The notes under the pieces: model-generated
Databases searched by the model: none
Told to the model about the DNA's origin: nothing
Seen by the model: the letters and a program-made list of their open reading frames with translations, nothing else
In this document: positions 49,734-61,950 of the stretch, piece after piece
How positions within the stretch are numbered: position 1 is the first letter of the stretch
How the letters are laid out: the number at the start of each line of letters is the position of its first letter
Position numbers and translations under genes: made by a program
NCBI RefSeq assembly: GCF_914767665.1
Contig: NC_059505.1
Location: 23,247,506 to 23,311,505 of the forward strand
DNA: 64,000 bases
Direction of reading: 5' to 3'
Source: Harmonia axyridis
Lineage: Eukaryota > Arthropoda > Insecta > Coleoptera > Coccinellidae

Positions 49734-50649
49734 CAAGGGCGTAGATCTTTTTTTTTTCTTGGGGGGTAATCGAGAAAAAAATTTTTGCCGACATTATTTA
49801 CTAATATCTATAATGCGAGAAAAAGAGGTTTGATAGCAGATACAACAAAACTACGACAAACCAAAAAGTGTAGTGCTGAACCAGAGTTTCTTTTGAAATT
49901 TGTCTGATACCAGTGGTACACAAAAAAAAAATTCTGGAAGAAAGAAGCGGGCACCCTTCCAGAAAAAATTCAATGATTACGATATCACATGACGAAAACT
50001 TTAAATTGGAATATCTATGCCAAATATGAGTTACATATCTTGTGAAGAGGAGGTGCTATGAGAAAAAAACTTGAACTTTAACACCTGTATCTCATGTTAT
50101 AGGACTTCTTATCTTGAAATTATCCGAGAAATCTATCATATTCATTTGTACCGTGAATTTACGATGACCCTGTAGATATAGTCAATTCAAAACAGATGTC
50201 TTCACAAATAAATTGCAATTTGAATTGTTCAACACAGCCCAGAAAATTTTTCGATGCGAATTATTCAGTTCAGTTCTTTGATAACTACAGTATTGAAATT
50301 TCGTGACAAGAATGATACAAAAAACCGAAAACAACGGGTTAGTATATACCGATGACGAATGCAAAAATCACAGATGGCAAATGAAGGGCGATGCCGAGAA
50401 AGCGGATAGATAAAGGAAAATAATAAACCTCGGAAGAAGGTTTATTATATATTATCATAAACCATAAAGGGGTCTGATTTTTTTCTGACGTGTCGATTTC
50501 AAAGGAGAGTGAAATGATTATTATTGGTTCCTTTTATGGAGAAATTTTCGTTCTTCATCTTTGCGAGATTTCTGAAATTTTATATTTTGAAAATCTTGAG
50601 CGGGGGGGGGGGGTAATTACCTCCAATACCCCTTATTTCTACGCCCTTG
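49734..50649 (-). mobile_element. Second copy of the CAAGGGCGTAGA element (hAT-like), inverted
   Basis: The left end CAAGGGCGTAGATCTTTTTT and right end CTACGCCCTTG are inverted repeats. The interior follows the copy at 24228-26377 in reverse (GGTTTGATAGCAGATAC, CAAAAAGTGTAGTGCTG, CTATAACATGAG-like blocks) but has no mariner. It carries an extra 420 bp between 50172 and 50590. The clean join across the mariner site documents the empty state. The flanks do not show a target duplication. Confidence 0.65.
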
Positions 50650-50768
50650 ATGTTGATGAATCGAAAAAAATTCCTTCTGTATGTATAACTTATATGTGAA
50701 TTCGGTACTGTGCACAACCCTCTTGAAGAAATCCTGGATCCGCCACTGGTGCATAGGATTGAATTCAA
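50650..50768 (-). repeat. Possible DNA-transposon terminus
   Basis: The minus strand from about 50750 reads CAGTGGCGGATCCAGGATTT, a frequently seen terminus in insect elements. No opposite end is identified. Confidence 0.3.
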
Positions 50769-50773
50769 ATTTT

Positions 50774-50988
50774 GAGGGTGCAAGTGGATGCGTTAAACGC
50801 CACCATTTTCAGCTATTGTCTGTCAACAGATCCCCAAAATCTGAATTCGATCCTATTTACAGATTTTCAGATATGTAAAATATTTTGAGGTGCAAATGGA
50901 TGCGGTCACTATGTTCTGCTATTAGTTGTTCGTTGTTAGCATATGCTCAAAATCAGAATCCTATAAACAGATTTTCAGATATGAGATA
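50774..50988. repeat. Diverged tandem duplication, about 110-bp unit
   Basis: TTTTGAGGGTGCAAGTGGAT...CAGATTTTCAGATATG is followed by TTTTGAGGTGCAAATGGATG...CAGATTTTCAGATATG. The two units differ in the middle but share both ends. Confidence 0.65.
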
Positions 50989-51892
50989 CATTACGGTGCT
51001 ATTCTGTGTGCATCGGCATCCGTTCAATATACAGTGGAGTACGAATGGTCAAATTCAGTTATCTCATTTGGCTGTTTTCACACCGGTGTAATTTTCGGTC
51101 CTGATCATTTTTAAGGCGAATTTCGATACTAGATTGTGAAGCTTGGAAATTTATAACAATGCTTCTGAGATGTCATTTTGAAATCTTTTGAGGTTTCAAA
51201 AATTTGGAAGTGAAATGTTTTTTTTTAACTTCAACTTCTTCAATTTTGGTGAAAAGCATTTGCAGGACTGCGTTCATGAGACTTTAAAATTATAATGATA
51301 ATAATAAGAAGTCACAGTATTTGCGAAACAATTGTTGTTATCATACAAAAATAATTGTGAAAATTATTTTGATTTATTTTATTTTTTAATGGAGTAACCA
51401 AGTGAGAACCTAATTCATTGAATTCGTTAATGAAAGATCACAAAAAATTACATAATCAACCCGAATTTCAGATTGTAAGATACCTCTTCTAGTTCTACTG
51501 GAAAATCAAACAGTTGAATCATATAATAAAAAAAATAAAATAAAATAAAATATGATATAACGGAGAAAAAAATTAAAATTGAAATATTGTTCGTTTCCAT
51601 TAAATTCATGAATTCATATTTTAATCTTTGATGTTTGTATATTGCAATTCTTCCTTCCTTTAATTATAAATGATCATTATAGAGTAGCTACACTCACAAC
51701 GCAATATCTCACAAACTAATGGTCGGACTGCTGTCAAATTGTGACACGTATGGTTTGAAGGTCGGTATTAACTAAAAATCATATGGATTTAATACTAGCA
51801 CCGCCATCTGTGCATCAGACCGGGAACTTTTCAATTGGCCTAATATCCTGTATAGATTAGGTACTACAAGCATATTTTCATAATTATCTGTC
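50989..51892. other. Non-coding, nothing recognised
   Basis: AT-rich, with (AAAAT)n-like runs near 51530-51550. Confidence 0.35.
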
Positions 51893-52325
51893 ATGCTTAA
51901 TGCTATAAGAACAATTTGTCAGCAATGTTTTTCCTAATTTATAACGAACAATTTTAGTTTGAAAGAAGTACTATCAATTCTACTTCCCTTCAAATGAGTA
52001 GGGTCGCCACCGGAGCAATAAGCAACCTACGCAACAAGCAATGGACAACAAGCAATAAGCAATACTACTGACAGTATGTTTTTCACAATTTCCACAGTCA
52101 TTTCCATTTGTATGGCATCTCGTACACCGACGCAACGTGACATTACGGTTATCATTGCCCGTTGTTCATTATCATTGGCCATTGCTAGTTGCTTATTGCT
52201 TAATTAATCCTGTGTACGACCTTACTCCTTCATGCTGAATGCTGAAAGAACACATTGTCAGCATTTTTTTTTTCTAATTTATTCCTTACAATTTCAGTTT
52301 GAAAAAAGTACGATAATTTGGGAAA
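51893..52325. repeat. Imperfect direct repeats (~90 bp) around a 240-bp inverted segment
   Basis: CATGCTTAATGCTATAAGAA (about 51893-51980) and CATGCTGAATGCTGAAAGAA (about 52231-52320) start two direct copies. Between them AGCAACCTACGCAACAAGCA and ATTGCTAGTTGCTTATTGCT form an imperfect inverted repeat rich in CAAGCAATAAG. It looks like a duplication flanking an inserted hairpin. Confidence 0.55.
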
Positions 52326-53003
52326 CAAGAGCTGTTGAAACTTAATCCGACGGCATAAAATATTCTCACAGCAAGATGATTCGACTTGAATTCTCTCTGG
52401 CATTGAAATCAACTGGAAATTCACTCCTGATAATTATTTCAGATTGTTGAGCGGTGAATCATTCTTCGACATTCTCCCATCGACAAACAGATCGGAAGAT
52501 AATGGGAGGAAGGAATTAGAGTTGAATTGAAGTCAACTTTGGCTTTGTTGACTTTATAGCAAAATCTGATCTTGAGTATTGATTTCGCTGGAGTTTTATT
52601 AATTGATCCACCAATCGTAGCATGATGAGGTATTTAATTGAGAAATACCTGTAAGTACATGTTACCCCTTCGTCAGTGAAATAATAACTCTCTTTGAATT
52701 TGTTCACGAGATATGATTATGTTTCTCTCCTGACGCCATGCTTCTTGGAGATAAATTTCAAAATTGAATTTGCTCTTAGAAACATTTCTAATATCGATAA
52801 GTTTTTTTCGACCAATGAGAGTTTTTTCCAAAACAGAACTTCGGGACGAATTTGTGCCAGTTATTTCCCACTGCAGGGGTTTGAAATGTTCGGTAATTTA
52901 ACTATTTCCCAAAATTTTCACAGTTGGAAGTTGGACAGTTGGTCCATTAATTGATGTGTTTTCGTTTCATATCAATATTAAAGAAGTTATGAGAACTTTA
53001 CAT
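52326..53003. other. Non-coding, nothing recognised
   Basis: AT-rich. An 86-codon chance frame lies at 52694-52954. Confidence 0.35.
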
Positions 53004-53299
53004 TCACATCAACAGATAATCACTTGATGTCATGTGCGGACTATTATGAGGTTGATGCATAAGAACCTCGTAACCAAGCTCCCGGAGCTTCTGACAAGTA
53101 GCAATCGATGTGTATGATAGCCTGGGTCGATTTTGTTGCGATTCAGCAGCGATTCGTAGATGAAAACTCGGTCCATGAGATGATGGTACATCGAGCTTCT
53201 TGAGACAATCTTTATTCAAATAATTCCAAACGGTTTTTATGCAATCTTTGTGCAATCGAAACGATGGTTAGGTACATGACGGTTGGACTCGACAATGTC

Positions 53300-54560
53300 T
53301 CTTCCGTGGTCAGCACCTTGTCGTGGTGGGAGGGCTTGTAGTAACTGCCTGCTGTAAAGTAGACAATGAAACTAAGACTGACCAAAAAATGTGGCGTGGC
53401 TAATCCCAGCCTGCTACATTCCTCATACCTCAACAATCCCATGTTCGCCCCAACATCACACCCCTAAGAACATCCCCTTATCTCTACTCTTTAAAACGAC
53501 AGGTTCTAGCAGAACGAGTAACACGAGAAGGGAAGTAGAGCAGCCAGCTAGCCGGCCAGCAGGATCCACCAGAGTGGCGCAGAACCGACCAGATAGAGGC
53601 CATAAAGGTATAGTATATCCAAAGTCACTTGGAGGAAGCCAGAATATTTAGATTATACAAGGGTTGTCCAATTTTGCAGAAATTCCTTTAGGGCCAGTGA
53701 ATTTATTAGCTAACAATACTTTCAACTGACCCAGGTAATTAGCATATCACGGTATCCACTTCAAAGGGACATCTGGTCAAGCGTTTTTATGGACTACTTC
53801 AAGTGACTTTGGATATACTATAGGTGGAAATCATTGACCGAGACACAAGAGGCGGAGAAGGAAGCAAGAAGATGCCAACATTTGGCTGTGAGTACGTGGT
53901 AGAATAGGTGTTCCTTATGTTTCCGCGGGCGCCAGTTTAGGACCTCAAGTGTAATTCTCGGTACACTATTCGAGGAGTAACTATGACTTTAATGACCTCG
54001 AATCTTAGGAGACGATGATAACAAAAAAGTATGTTAGTACTCTGCTCAACTCTACTGCTCAAAGTCAAAATTACTAAACTTCCTCTAAAAATCCCCATCC
54101 TTATAAATTCCCTGCACGAACTGAGGCTGGTCCTCTGCTGTGAGGACTTAGGGTTTGTGTTAGTTTTGTAAGCTCGCAAAGGTCGTAAGAACAGGTTCAA
54201 GAGGCGTCTCCTCGTGGAAGATTAAGTTCGAAGGGAGGAGGCTTGCCGACCAAGTCCCTGCGGGGGACTACCTCAGGCTTGAGTTCCGTAATCAAGGCTA
54301 TGAGGGAAACCACGGAACGAAGGAGCTCATTGACGGGTAGTTGCCTCACGCTTATTAGGCTACCTGTTGAATGGCTCTACCACCAAAACGAATTGCTTCT
54401 GTCCAATCCGAAACTCCTAGGACAGGACAGCGTCACACAAATACGGACCTTTCCGCCGTAGAATATCAAACCTTCGGTGACCCGGCCGGCTGAACGCGTA
54501 AGAGAAAGGTTGGCGTCCTTGAAATCTTTCCCTACGGGTTCGGCGGAGGTGTAAAAAAAA
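53300..54560 (+). mobile_element. Retroposed LINE-like insertion with perfect 15-bp target duplication
   Basis: GGACTCGACAATGTC lies at 53285-53299 and at 54561-54575, exactly flanking a GC-richer 1261-bp insert that ends in GTAAAAAAAA. It opens CTTCCGTGGTCAGCACCTTG, of the style of the 5' ends of insect non-LTR elements. A poly(A) end plus a 15-bp duplication is diagnostic of target-primed retroposition. No reverse transcriptase is recognised, so it is an internally deleted LINE or a LINE-mobilised non-autonomous element. Confidence 0.85.
53611..53820. mobile_element. 210-bp MITE inside the retroposon
   Basis: The ends TAGTATATCCAAAGTCACTT and its complement are terminal inverted repeats of at least 20 bp. 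TA lies outside both (53609-53610 and 53821-53822). Non-coding, Tc1/mariner-type by its target site. Confidence 0.85.
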
Positions 54561-54690
54561 GGACTCGACAATGTCCATGATTTTATCGAAATTTTCGACA
54601 ATTGGCTTTCAACTGAGTAATGCATCTTTGCAGTGATGCATCGAAATTGCCGGAACAGAATCGACGAAACCAAAACTGCGCGTGATTGGC

Positions 54691-56019
54691 TGCTACAGTA
54701 TCAGGACACTATTTACATCTTCAACCACCTCTTGTATTTTCGCCATTATCGAAGAAAAACATAAAATATAGCGTATTTTCTCTTTGCTAGTGTCCATTTT
54801 TACGCACACAAAACTGTCACAAACGTTTTTGTAGTAGATAGTACGAAATCTAATCTTTTCAACGCCATCTAGTGGAACCTAATCAGACTCATACAACGTG
54901 AGATGCAGATAACTAAAACCGTGACTAAAACTATTGGAAAAATAATGTATTTCTTTTTACTACAGTATACTTTGTTTCAAATCCTACAAATTACAAGAGA
55001 TACGACGACATAATAAACCATATTGTGTAAAGTTTGCAGTGTTTTCTTAGTGTTCTAACGTTGAAACACCTCATTATTATTCCTCAGTCGTATCGAATCG
55101 GCCTCATGATATCTCGGAGAAGTTTACGAGTTTTACGAGGATATATCCTAATTTCGCTGCGCGAAAACCTTATCATTCTCTGCTATATTTCTGACCGTAC
55201 CCGATCATTCAATTTTATGTCGCGTTCTGCCTCAGTAATTAATCTTTATCGAGTAACGAAAGGGCCAATAAGAAACCGTTTTATGACGAATAAAAGCGGA
55301 AAGGAATAATTGCTTTGTATGGTTACGGTCGAGTCAAACTACGTACTTAATAATGTTGCGACCAATAAAACAACGTAGCCAGAAATAAGTCAGAATAGCG
55401 GAGCAATTAAGGAAATGGCAGATCGAAACCATAAATGTAATGGATAATATGGCCACTATATTTATTTTGTAACGGATTGTGCAGAACTAACATAGAAAGA
55501 ACTTTTGAAAGAGGAAACAAAATTCAGTTATGTGAGGTTTATTGTTCTTTTATCTATGTAAATGTAATTGATTTAGGAAATTGGCGGAAAGAGTTCTAGA
55601 CACAAAAGATGTATCCCAAACGAACCCACTGGGTATATTCCTTCAAAGTATTGTGATAATACATAGAGAATTATCAAGTTACAACACCATTCGAAAATCT
55701 TGGAGATATCTCCCCCTAAGTAACTAAAGATTAAATTAATTTTGACCAGTTTTGATTGCAAAAAATCGAATTTACAACTGTGCAACTGTATAATCTTGTC
55801 TATTTCAAGTTTTTATGAACAATTTTTTTGCCAGATTCGTGCGAATTCTTCATTAACCAAATGAACATATTACTGATACTCCTAAGTTGAGAATACGATT
55901 TAATACTTACAAAAAATCATTAAATACTGCATTTTAATACTGCAGTGATCAAAGAACTTAACTAAATTATTCGCATCGAAATATTGTCTGGATTACAATT
56001 ATTTAATGTGTTTCATTCA
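54691..56019. other. Non-coding; GC-richer block 55030-55440 of unknown role
   Basis: The block at 55030-55440 is non-repetitive, with TTTTATGACG and CCAATAAAAC words, and has no domain-bearing frame (a 91-codon frame at 55034-55309 is not convincing). It could be conserved regulatory DNA. The flanks are AT-rich and featureless. Confidence 0.25.
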
Positions 56020-56650
56020 AGTCTTATAGCATGGGTCCGCAAACAATTTGTTTTCCAGATAAAGATGTTAAAGTTCAGGTTTTTTTCTCACAGCACCTTT
56101 TCTTCACAAGATATTCAATTTAAATTTGGTATAGATATTTCAATTTAAAATTTTCATCATGTGTTATACTAATTATGAATTCAAATCTAAAGGGTGGTAT
56201 TTTTTTTGGAAGAGTGTCCGCTTCTTTCCACCTGTTCTTTTTTTGGTGAACCACTGGTAATTTAGAAAACTGTAAAAAAACTCTGGTCCAGTACTAACTT
56301 TTTGGTTTCTTGTCGGTTCTTCTCAAACAATTCTTGGATAATCCTTAGGAAAATTCGAAATATAATTAGATCCAGTAAGCTGTGATGACTAAAATTGAAT
56401 ATAAGTTCTGGTACTTACTTATTTTCCCAATCTGTACAAAAGATAAATAAATATTCAAGGAATCTCTCATTTATCTTCGTACCTCCAATTAAGGAATACT
56501 CTGTATAAGGTAAGAAAAATCGAATCGGTAATAAAAAAAATGCTATTATTTCGAGAAATTTTTGGTTCAAACTTCGTTGTTAAACCTTTTTGTCTCACAT
56601 TACAGATATGAGCATTGTCAATTGTCATCAACAAATTTTTTTCGATTTTC
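56020..56650 (+). repeat. Third copy of the nested element interior, mariner-free
   Basis: It follows 24320-24610 and 25905-26330 as one continuous sequence (for example AACTCTGGTCCAGTACTAAC then TTTTTGGTTTCTTGTCGG). It contains the right terminus of the TA-flanked element (AGGAATACTCTGTATAAGG near 56492). The left end is missing. Confidence 0.65.
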
Positions 56651-58056
56651 AAGTATAAAGTTTCGAGATATTTTCATTCTTCTACTTCGAAACGTGGAGA
56701 GTTTATGTTTAGGATATTGAGAATAAGTCTAATGAACAAAATGCTGTCTACCCATAATCTTACCAGTTGAATCTATTGATATTTCAAAAACTATTTGGAA
56801 CAATGCAATAGAGCGTTGTTCAAAATTGAATAATCAATCATATCACGAAAGAAAAATTCAATTTTTTTTTTAATAATAAAATTCATTCCCTGTATAATTT
56901 GAAAATATTCGAGCTAGTCGAAAATATAGGATAATATCATAATCCCAATATTTATCATTCAAAAAGACCAGAAACGTCTAATAGAGGCACTCGAATGTGG
57001 AAAATCCTGTATGAGTGTTTCAATCCCGTCGACAAATTCAGGTTCTAGAACAATCGGACAGTTTCTGGGGGCAACAGGTTCGACTGCGAAAATATTCTTT
57101 TTTTTTTTTATAATTTGTTTTTACAGAAAAGTCAAAACATTTGAATTATTCATGAAGGTAGTTGGTAGTAGGAAACAAACCATTGTGTTAAATGTCTTTC
57201 AATATATGTCAGGACATTTTCATGAAAAATGAATAAATCGGCGATTTCTATAAAAAAAAATTTATATCTGCAATAAGAAAGATATTTCATTTTAGTGAAA
57301 ATGGTTAGAATGTATTTATATGTTTATGTATTACTGAAAGTCGACCATTAAAAGCAGTAATTTGCGGAAAATTTCATGTACATTAGGGAGAAATTGTATA
57401 CTTAGGTATCTGATCAATAAAACCAAAATAGTTTTTGTTAGGATATTTCGATGTACAATCATAAAATTAGAAACGGATGCGACAATTATGAGCCATCGTG
57501 TGAATTTGTGTTTTCGTGATGATAATTTTGCTTCTCGTTGAAATATTCAGAGTATACTTTTTATTATAATTTTTGTTTGCATTTTTTCATAATTTTTTTG
57601 TGAAATATTCCTATCAGGAATGATAGGGACTAAATGTTATTCAAGTTCGTTCAACAAGATACAAAATTTACTTTGAATTTGAAAATAATTTTATATTGAA
57701 AAGCCAATCTCAAATTTTTCCCTCATAGTTTGCAGGAAATCGAAATATTCTGGTGTCATTTCTGTTAGATAGATGAACTACAGGATTTAATTGTTTCGAT
57801 TGAATTTCAAAAATATCAGAAGATGTTTCATCAGCGCCCCCGAACACCATACACTAATAACTGAACTAGGTATAGATAGTTATTTATCTAGGACTGCATC
57901 ATTTTGAAGCTATTAGATCACTGAATTTGCTGCATTTGCGTTATGTAATGAAACTTATTACAAAACTAAAATTTCATTATGTAAACGCATTTTTTCGAAG
58001 AAGAATTCAGACAATAAATGAATTTGTACCTAACCAATAACAGGCACTGCTTCTTG
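56651..58056. other. Non-coding, nothing recognised
   Basis: AT-rich with chance frames, the longest 73 codons (57011-57232). Confidence 0.35.
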
Positions 58057-58058
58057 TA

Positions 58059-59339
58059 CAGGGCGATTCACCGGGATGGCCTATTAGACGTTTATGAAAA
58101 ACTGATAATAATTTTGTGCTGAAAATGTGTATGTTGGTGTTTGAGAAAATGATCTTCCTCCCTAAAATATTTTCAGGTTTCCACAAATTCTGGTTATATC
58201 GGAAACAGACTACTACTTCCTTATTTCAAATGGCACATCCAGTATATTATTGCATTATTGGATAGCTTTTTAAGTACGATTTTATTACCTTGTTTGAAAA
58301 CTCAACGGTTCATGAGTTAATGGGATTCTTGTGAAAAAAATGATGGTGATGAGGACTCACATTTTTCTGAACATTTCAGCAGAAAAAGCTTTCTTCCAAA
58401 AAATTTTTTTCTTTTTCGATTCTGCAAATACGTAGTATTATAAGACTGTTTGCGGCTTGGACCAATGTGCAGGGTGTTCATGAGAAGATCATGAATTTGG
58501 ACAATATCAAATTAATCAAAACTAAAGATTTCAATATTTCGGCAAAACAATTTTTTTACTTCAGTCAATTCTACGTAGAAGAAAAGAAAGATTTACTTGA
58601 ACGATCCCTATACCTTAAATAAATAGTTTGAGAGTTATCGAGGAAGAAATTGAAATGAGAATGAACAGCAATTTCTAACTGTGGAGTAGTCTATGAAAAA
58701 ACACGAAAAGAAACTAAAATTCGATGTTTCGCTTTCGAATTTGACATTTCATGAATTGTTATTACTTATTCATAATAGAAAATTTTACTGGTTTATGGAT
58801 TTCTCAACAATTCGAACAATTAATTACAATTCGTGAAATGTCAAATGTAATTATCCAAACATCGAATTTCATTTTCATTCTGTGTTTTCCGGAAGTCGCA
58901 GACTACTTCACAGTTAGAAAAAACCCGATAAAAACCTTGTACATTTTGGTCCAAACCGGAAACAGTCTTATAATACCACGTATTTCCAGAATTCCAGAAT
59001 CGAAAAAGAAAAAAAAATTTGGAAAAAAATTTTTCTGCTGAAATATTCAAAAAACTGTGAGTCCTAATCGCCATCATTTTATTTATAAGAATCCCATTAA
59101 CTTTCAAACCGTTGAGTTTTAGCTGAGATATGGCATATTACCGAAATTGTCATCAGAAAAGCTATCTAATGATGCAATAATATACTGAGTGTGCCATTTG
59201 AAATAAGGAAGTAGTAAACTGTTTCCGGTATTTTAGATAGAAATGCCATTTTCTCAAACCCCAATATGCAAATTTTCAGCTCAAAATAATGATTAGTTTT
59301 CCATGAACGTCTAATAGGCTATCCCGGTGAATCACCCTG
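58059..59339. mobile_element. Older fold-back element related to 19860-21381
   Basis: The ends CAGGGCGATTCACCGGGATG and its near complement are flanked by TA (58057-58058 and 59340-59341). Inward of the tips the arms match the 19.9-kb element (GGCCTATTAGACGTTT, AAACAGACTACTACTTCC and GAGGACTCACAT blocks), but the outermost bases differ. The arms are more diverged and the right arm has deletions, so this copy is older. Confidence 0.82.
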
Positions 59340-59341
59340 TA

Positions 59342-59880
59342 TAGTACTGACTATATTCGTGAATCGTGTGCTTACATAACTCGTGCTACGCACTCGTTTG
59401 CAACTTACAAACTCATACAGTAATGATGCCTTTATCCCACTTGTATAGTAAATAACTATTTTATATTGCGACCTAATAATAACTTTTGCTCCGTATTTTT
59501 TTTAAAGAGGGAGTGTTCGCTATTTTATATGTTAGGACTAAAAACATAGGTCCTATTTTTTGGCAATATTTCATCTTCATCACTATCAACAATTCGTAAT
59601 AATAACATATATATTTGTTCCTAATACACATGCTGCTATTTAAGGAGGGAATATTGGATTTTTGAAAATATCTTAGTCGAGAACGTCCTAACTTTTGAGA
59701 TACAGGGTGAAAAATTTTTTAGGGAAAAATCTTTTTTCCACTGTTCTCTACCTTAGATCTTAGATCTCTCAGATCTTAGATCTCTTAGATGAAATTATGC
59801 ATAATTATGCATACCAGTATGTATCTACTAGAGTTACTTATTGGTGGGTATGCCCTTCAAAGACAGATATAATTATTTCT
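59342..59880. other. Non-coding; short AGATCT-rich repeat
   Basis: At 59752-59790 CTTAGATCTTAGATCTCT recurs in tandem. A CAGGGTGAAAAATTTTTTAG terminus near 59704 has no partner. No gene. Confidence 0.4.
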
Positions 59881-59884
59881 TTTC

Positions 59885-59994
59885 GTAATAATTCCATATT
59901 ATCATCGGGATCGTTCCAGCAGCCCTGAAAGTGAGGCCCCATGTGCGTTGCGTTACGTCGCCTTGTCCCGATGATAATATGGAATTATTACAGA
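59885..59994. repeat. 28-bp perfect stem with GC-rich loop
   Basis: CGTAATAATTCCATATTATC at 59885 pairs with GATAATATGGAATTATTAC ending near 59993; the stem continues to CGGGA/TCCCG. The 55-base loop (CAGCAGCCCTGAAAGTGAGG...) is much richer in GC than the surroundings. A MITE or an RNA hairpin are both possible. Confidence 0.8.
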
Positions 59995-60016
59995 AAAAGT
60001 GATTTCCAAAGCGACA

Positions 60017-60179
60017 TACAATAATATTGTGCAATAATATTGAACGTGTGTGAGTCACATTGCACAATTAATATCAAATTTTTGGATTTCGTACAATGTA
60101 TTGAGCCATCTTTCAATATCATAACCACACGTTCAATATTATTGCACTACTCATAATATTGTACAATATTATTGTACGT
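60017..60179. repeat. AT-rich hairpin MITE, about 160 bp
   Basis: ACAATAATATTGTGCAATAA at the left pairs with TTATTGCACTACTCATAATATTGT-like sequence at the right; the inner GAACGTGTG and CACACGTTC also pair. The right arm has about 19 extra bases. Confidence 0.65.
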
Positions 60180-61600
60180 CTATGGGCTGCTAATTCCAAT
60201 TAATGAAGAAACGAGTTCATTTTCTGATCGATATAGGAGATTTTGGTTCAAACGGAATAATAGCGAATTTTTTCGATAATTAGTAGCGAAATGATTTTCA
60301 TTTCATTTTTTTCATTAGAAAATAACACTCGAAATAGTCTTTTGCCTTTTTTTCCAAAACAGTTCAAAGTTTCCAAAGTATTTGATGAAAAAACTAGATT
60401 TGCATCTGCTAATTTCATCTTAAATATAATGGATGAATGAAACACTCAATGTAGTTGAAGAAAGATGAATCTGTAGGTAGGTAGATTTACGTACATTCGT
60501 GAAGATAAGTTCCATCTTCTTGTGTTACTCACCTGAAAAAAAAGAGTTGAATAAATGTATTGAATATGAAAGCTAGTATAATGCTAATTGATGCATATTA
60601 TCGTGAATCATATACATCAAATTGAAATGGAATTGGAGAAATTTAAATTAAAAATATTTCCTCAGGTTCGTGAAATGAGCTTATTGATGGCAGTGAATTA
60701 TCCAATCATTGAAACGTTTTTCAAATACATTTTGAACGAACGTCTTCATTGCTAAGAACTGTTAAAGTTTTTTCTGTAAAATATCAATTTACAAGATGAG
60801 TTATTCTCTGATAGATTATCCAAACCTTCATTGTATTTCGATCTCAATTTTTCGAAGAAAAATGGACAGAGCATTCTCGTGAGATCAGGAGTTTTCGAGT
60901 GCTCTTACATTCATTTGACAATTATGCCCTTGTAGACCACAGAAATGTATACAAGGGCAGATATAGCTCTTTTTCATGGGGGGGGGGAGGTGTTAGCAAC
61001 TGATTTTATTCGTATGCGCGTTCAAATTTAAATAGGCTTATACGTACGAGGTACGAGAAGAAACTGAAAAAAAAATGTTCTTTACTACTTGCTGATGCCG
61101 AACATTTATACGGATTATACGATAAGATTCGACAAGTGTGTGCAATTATCCATCTGTGGCACTGAAATATCCAGCCCTCAAAGAATCCGACGAATATTTA
61201 TTTATTCTCCATCATCTGGATGTAAGATGTAATAAACAAAAACAAACGATTCAGAGCAATCCGAGAGGTCGTCGGTGAAACCAGAACGTCCTAATAGAAG
61301 CATTTTGCAACAAAATACATATTACGTATTCACTTGGTCCGTTTTCTGGCTGATCGAGCGATATTTCGAAAACTACAATAGCTATAGGCTTCCCGTTTTT
61401 TCAGTTTAATTTGTGCTGAAAGGTTTTTGCTCATAACGTATTTAGGAAGTTGTCATTGATTGTAATATTTGGGAAATTAGTAATTTGAAATTATTGCATG
61501 ATATATATTTTATGTGCAAGTTCCGTAACTTTTTTTCAGTACTGTATATAGCTATTTGTGATCCAAGAGCGCAAAAACTTCCGACCACTCGAAAAAAAAG
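60180..61600. other. Non-coding; solo CAAGGGC-type end near 60952
   Basis: ACAAGGGCAGATATAGCTCT followed by a G-run near 60980 resembles the ends of the hAT-like elements at 24228 and 49734. Otherwise featureless. Confidence 0.35.
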
Positions 61601-61950
61601 CACATTATTTTTTTTCGGTATTCTTCTTGAATTTTCAAATATTCTGATGATGCGGTTAAAATGAAACTCACATGAAATTGTTATTTTTTATAATGACTTC
61701 TAATATCTCAACTCGAGTGAACTCTTCCTAGAAAACAAGATCATAATTTAAATCTATGGAAATATTCAAAACGTCTACAAATTTTCACTTAATACGGGTC
61801 ATCGATTTTTCATCTATTATTCAACTATTCGTTCCATACAATATATTTTTGTGCCGTAATACTGAGTCCGTTGAATTATGATGATTCATTTTCATAGGGA
61901 ACTATTGCTTTCAGGTTGTTTTCGGATTATGTAATTTCAAAATATGAGCA
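61600..61950. repeat. Degenerate satellite-like units
   Basis: TATTCTTCTTGAATTTTCAA, CTGATGATGCGGTTAAAATG and ATGATTCATTTTCATAGGGA words match the satellite-like family seen at 9, 15, 34 and 36 kb. Confidence 0.4.

Larger units (their letters stand above)
53004..54690 (-). pseudogene. Decayed mariner remnant split by a later insertion
   Basis: On the minus strand upstream of the insertion, WFRRFCSGNFD (about 54675-54640) and VENFDKIMD match the helix-turn-helix half of a mariner transposase. Downstream of the insertion KTVWNYLNKDCLKKLDV continues it. Near the end LRELGYEVLMHQPHNSPH and SSDYLL match the third catalytic Asp region (usual LPHPPYSPDLAPSDY). The first two catalytic Asp regions are deleted. 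Stops and frameshifts abound. It is a different subfamily from the intact copy at 24.6 kb. Confidence 0.7.

Noticed and set aside
49734..50649. Clean target duplication for the second CAAGGGCG element
   Set aside because: The eight bases outside the two ends (CTTCATTC and ATGTTGAT) do not match, so no duplication is claimed.
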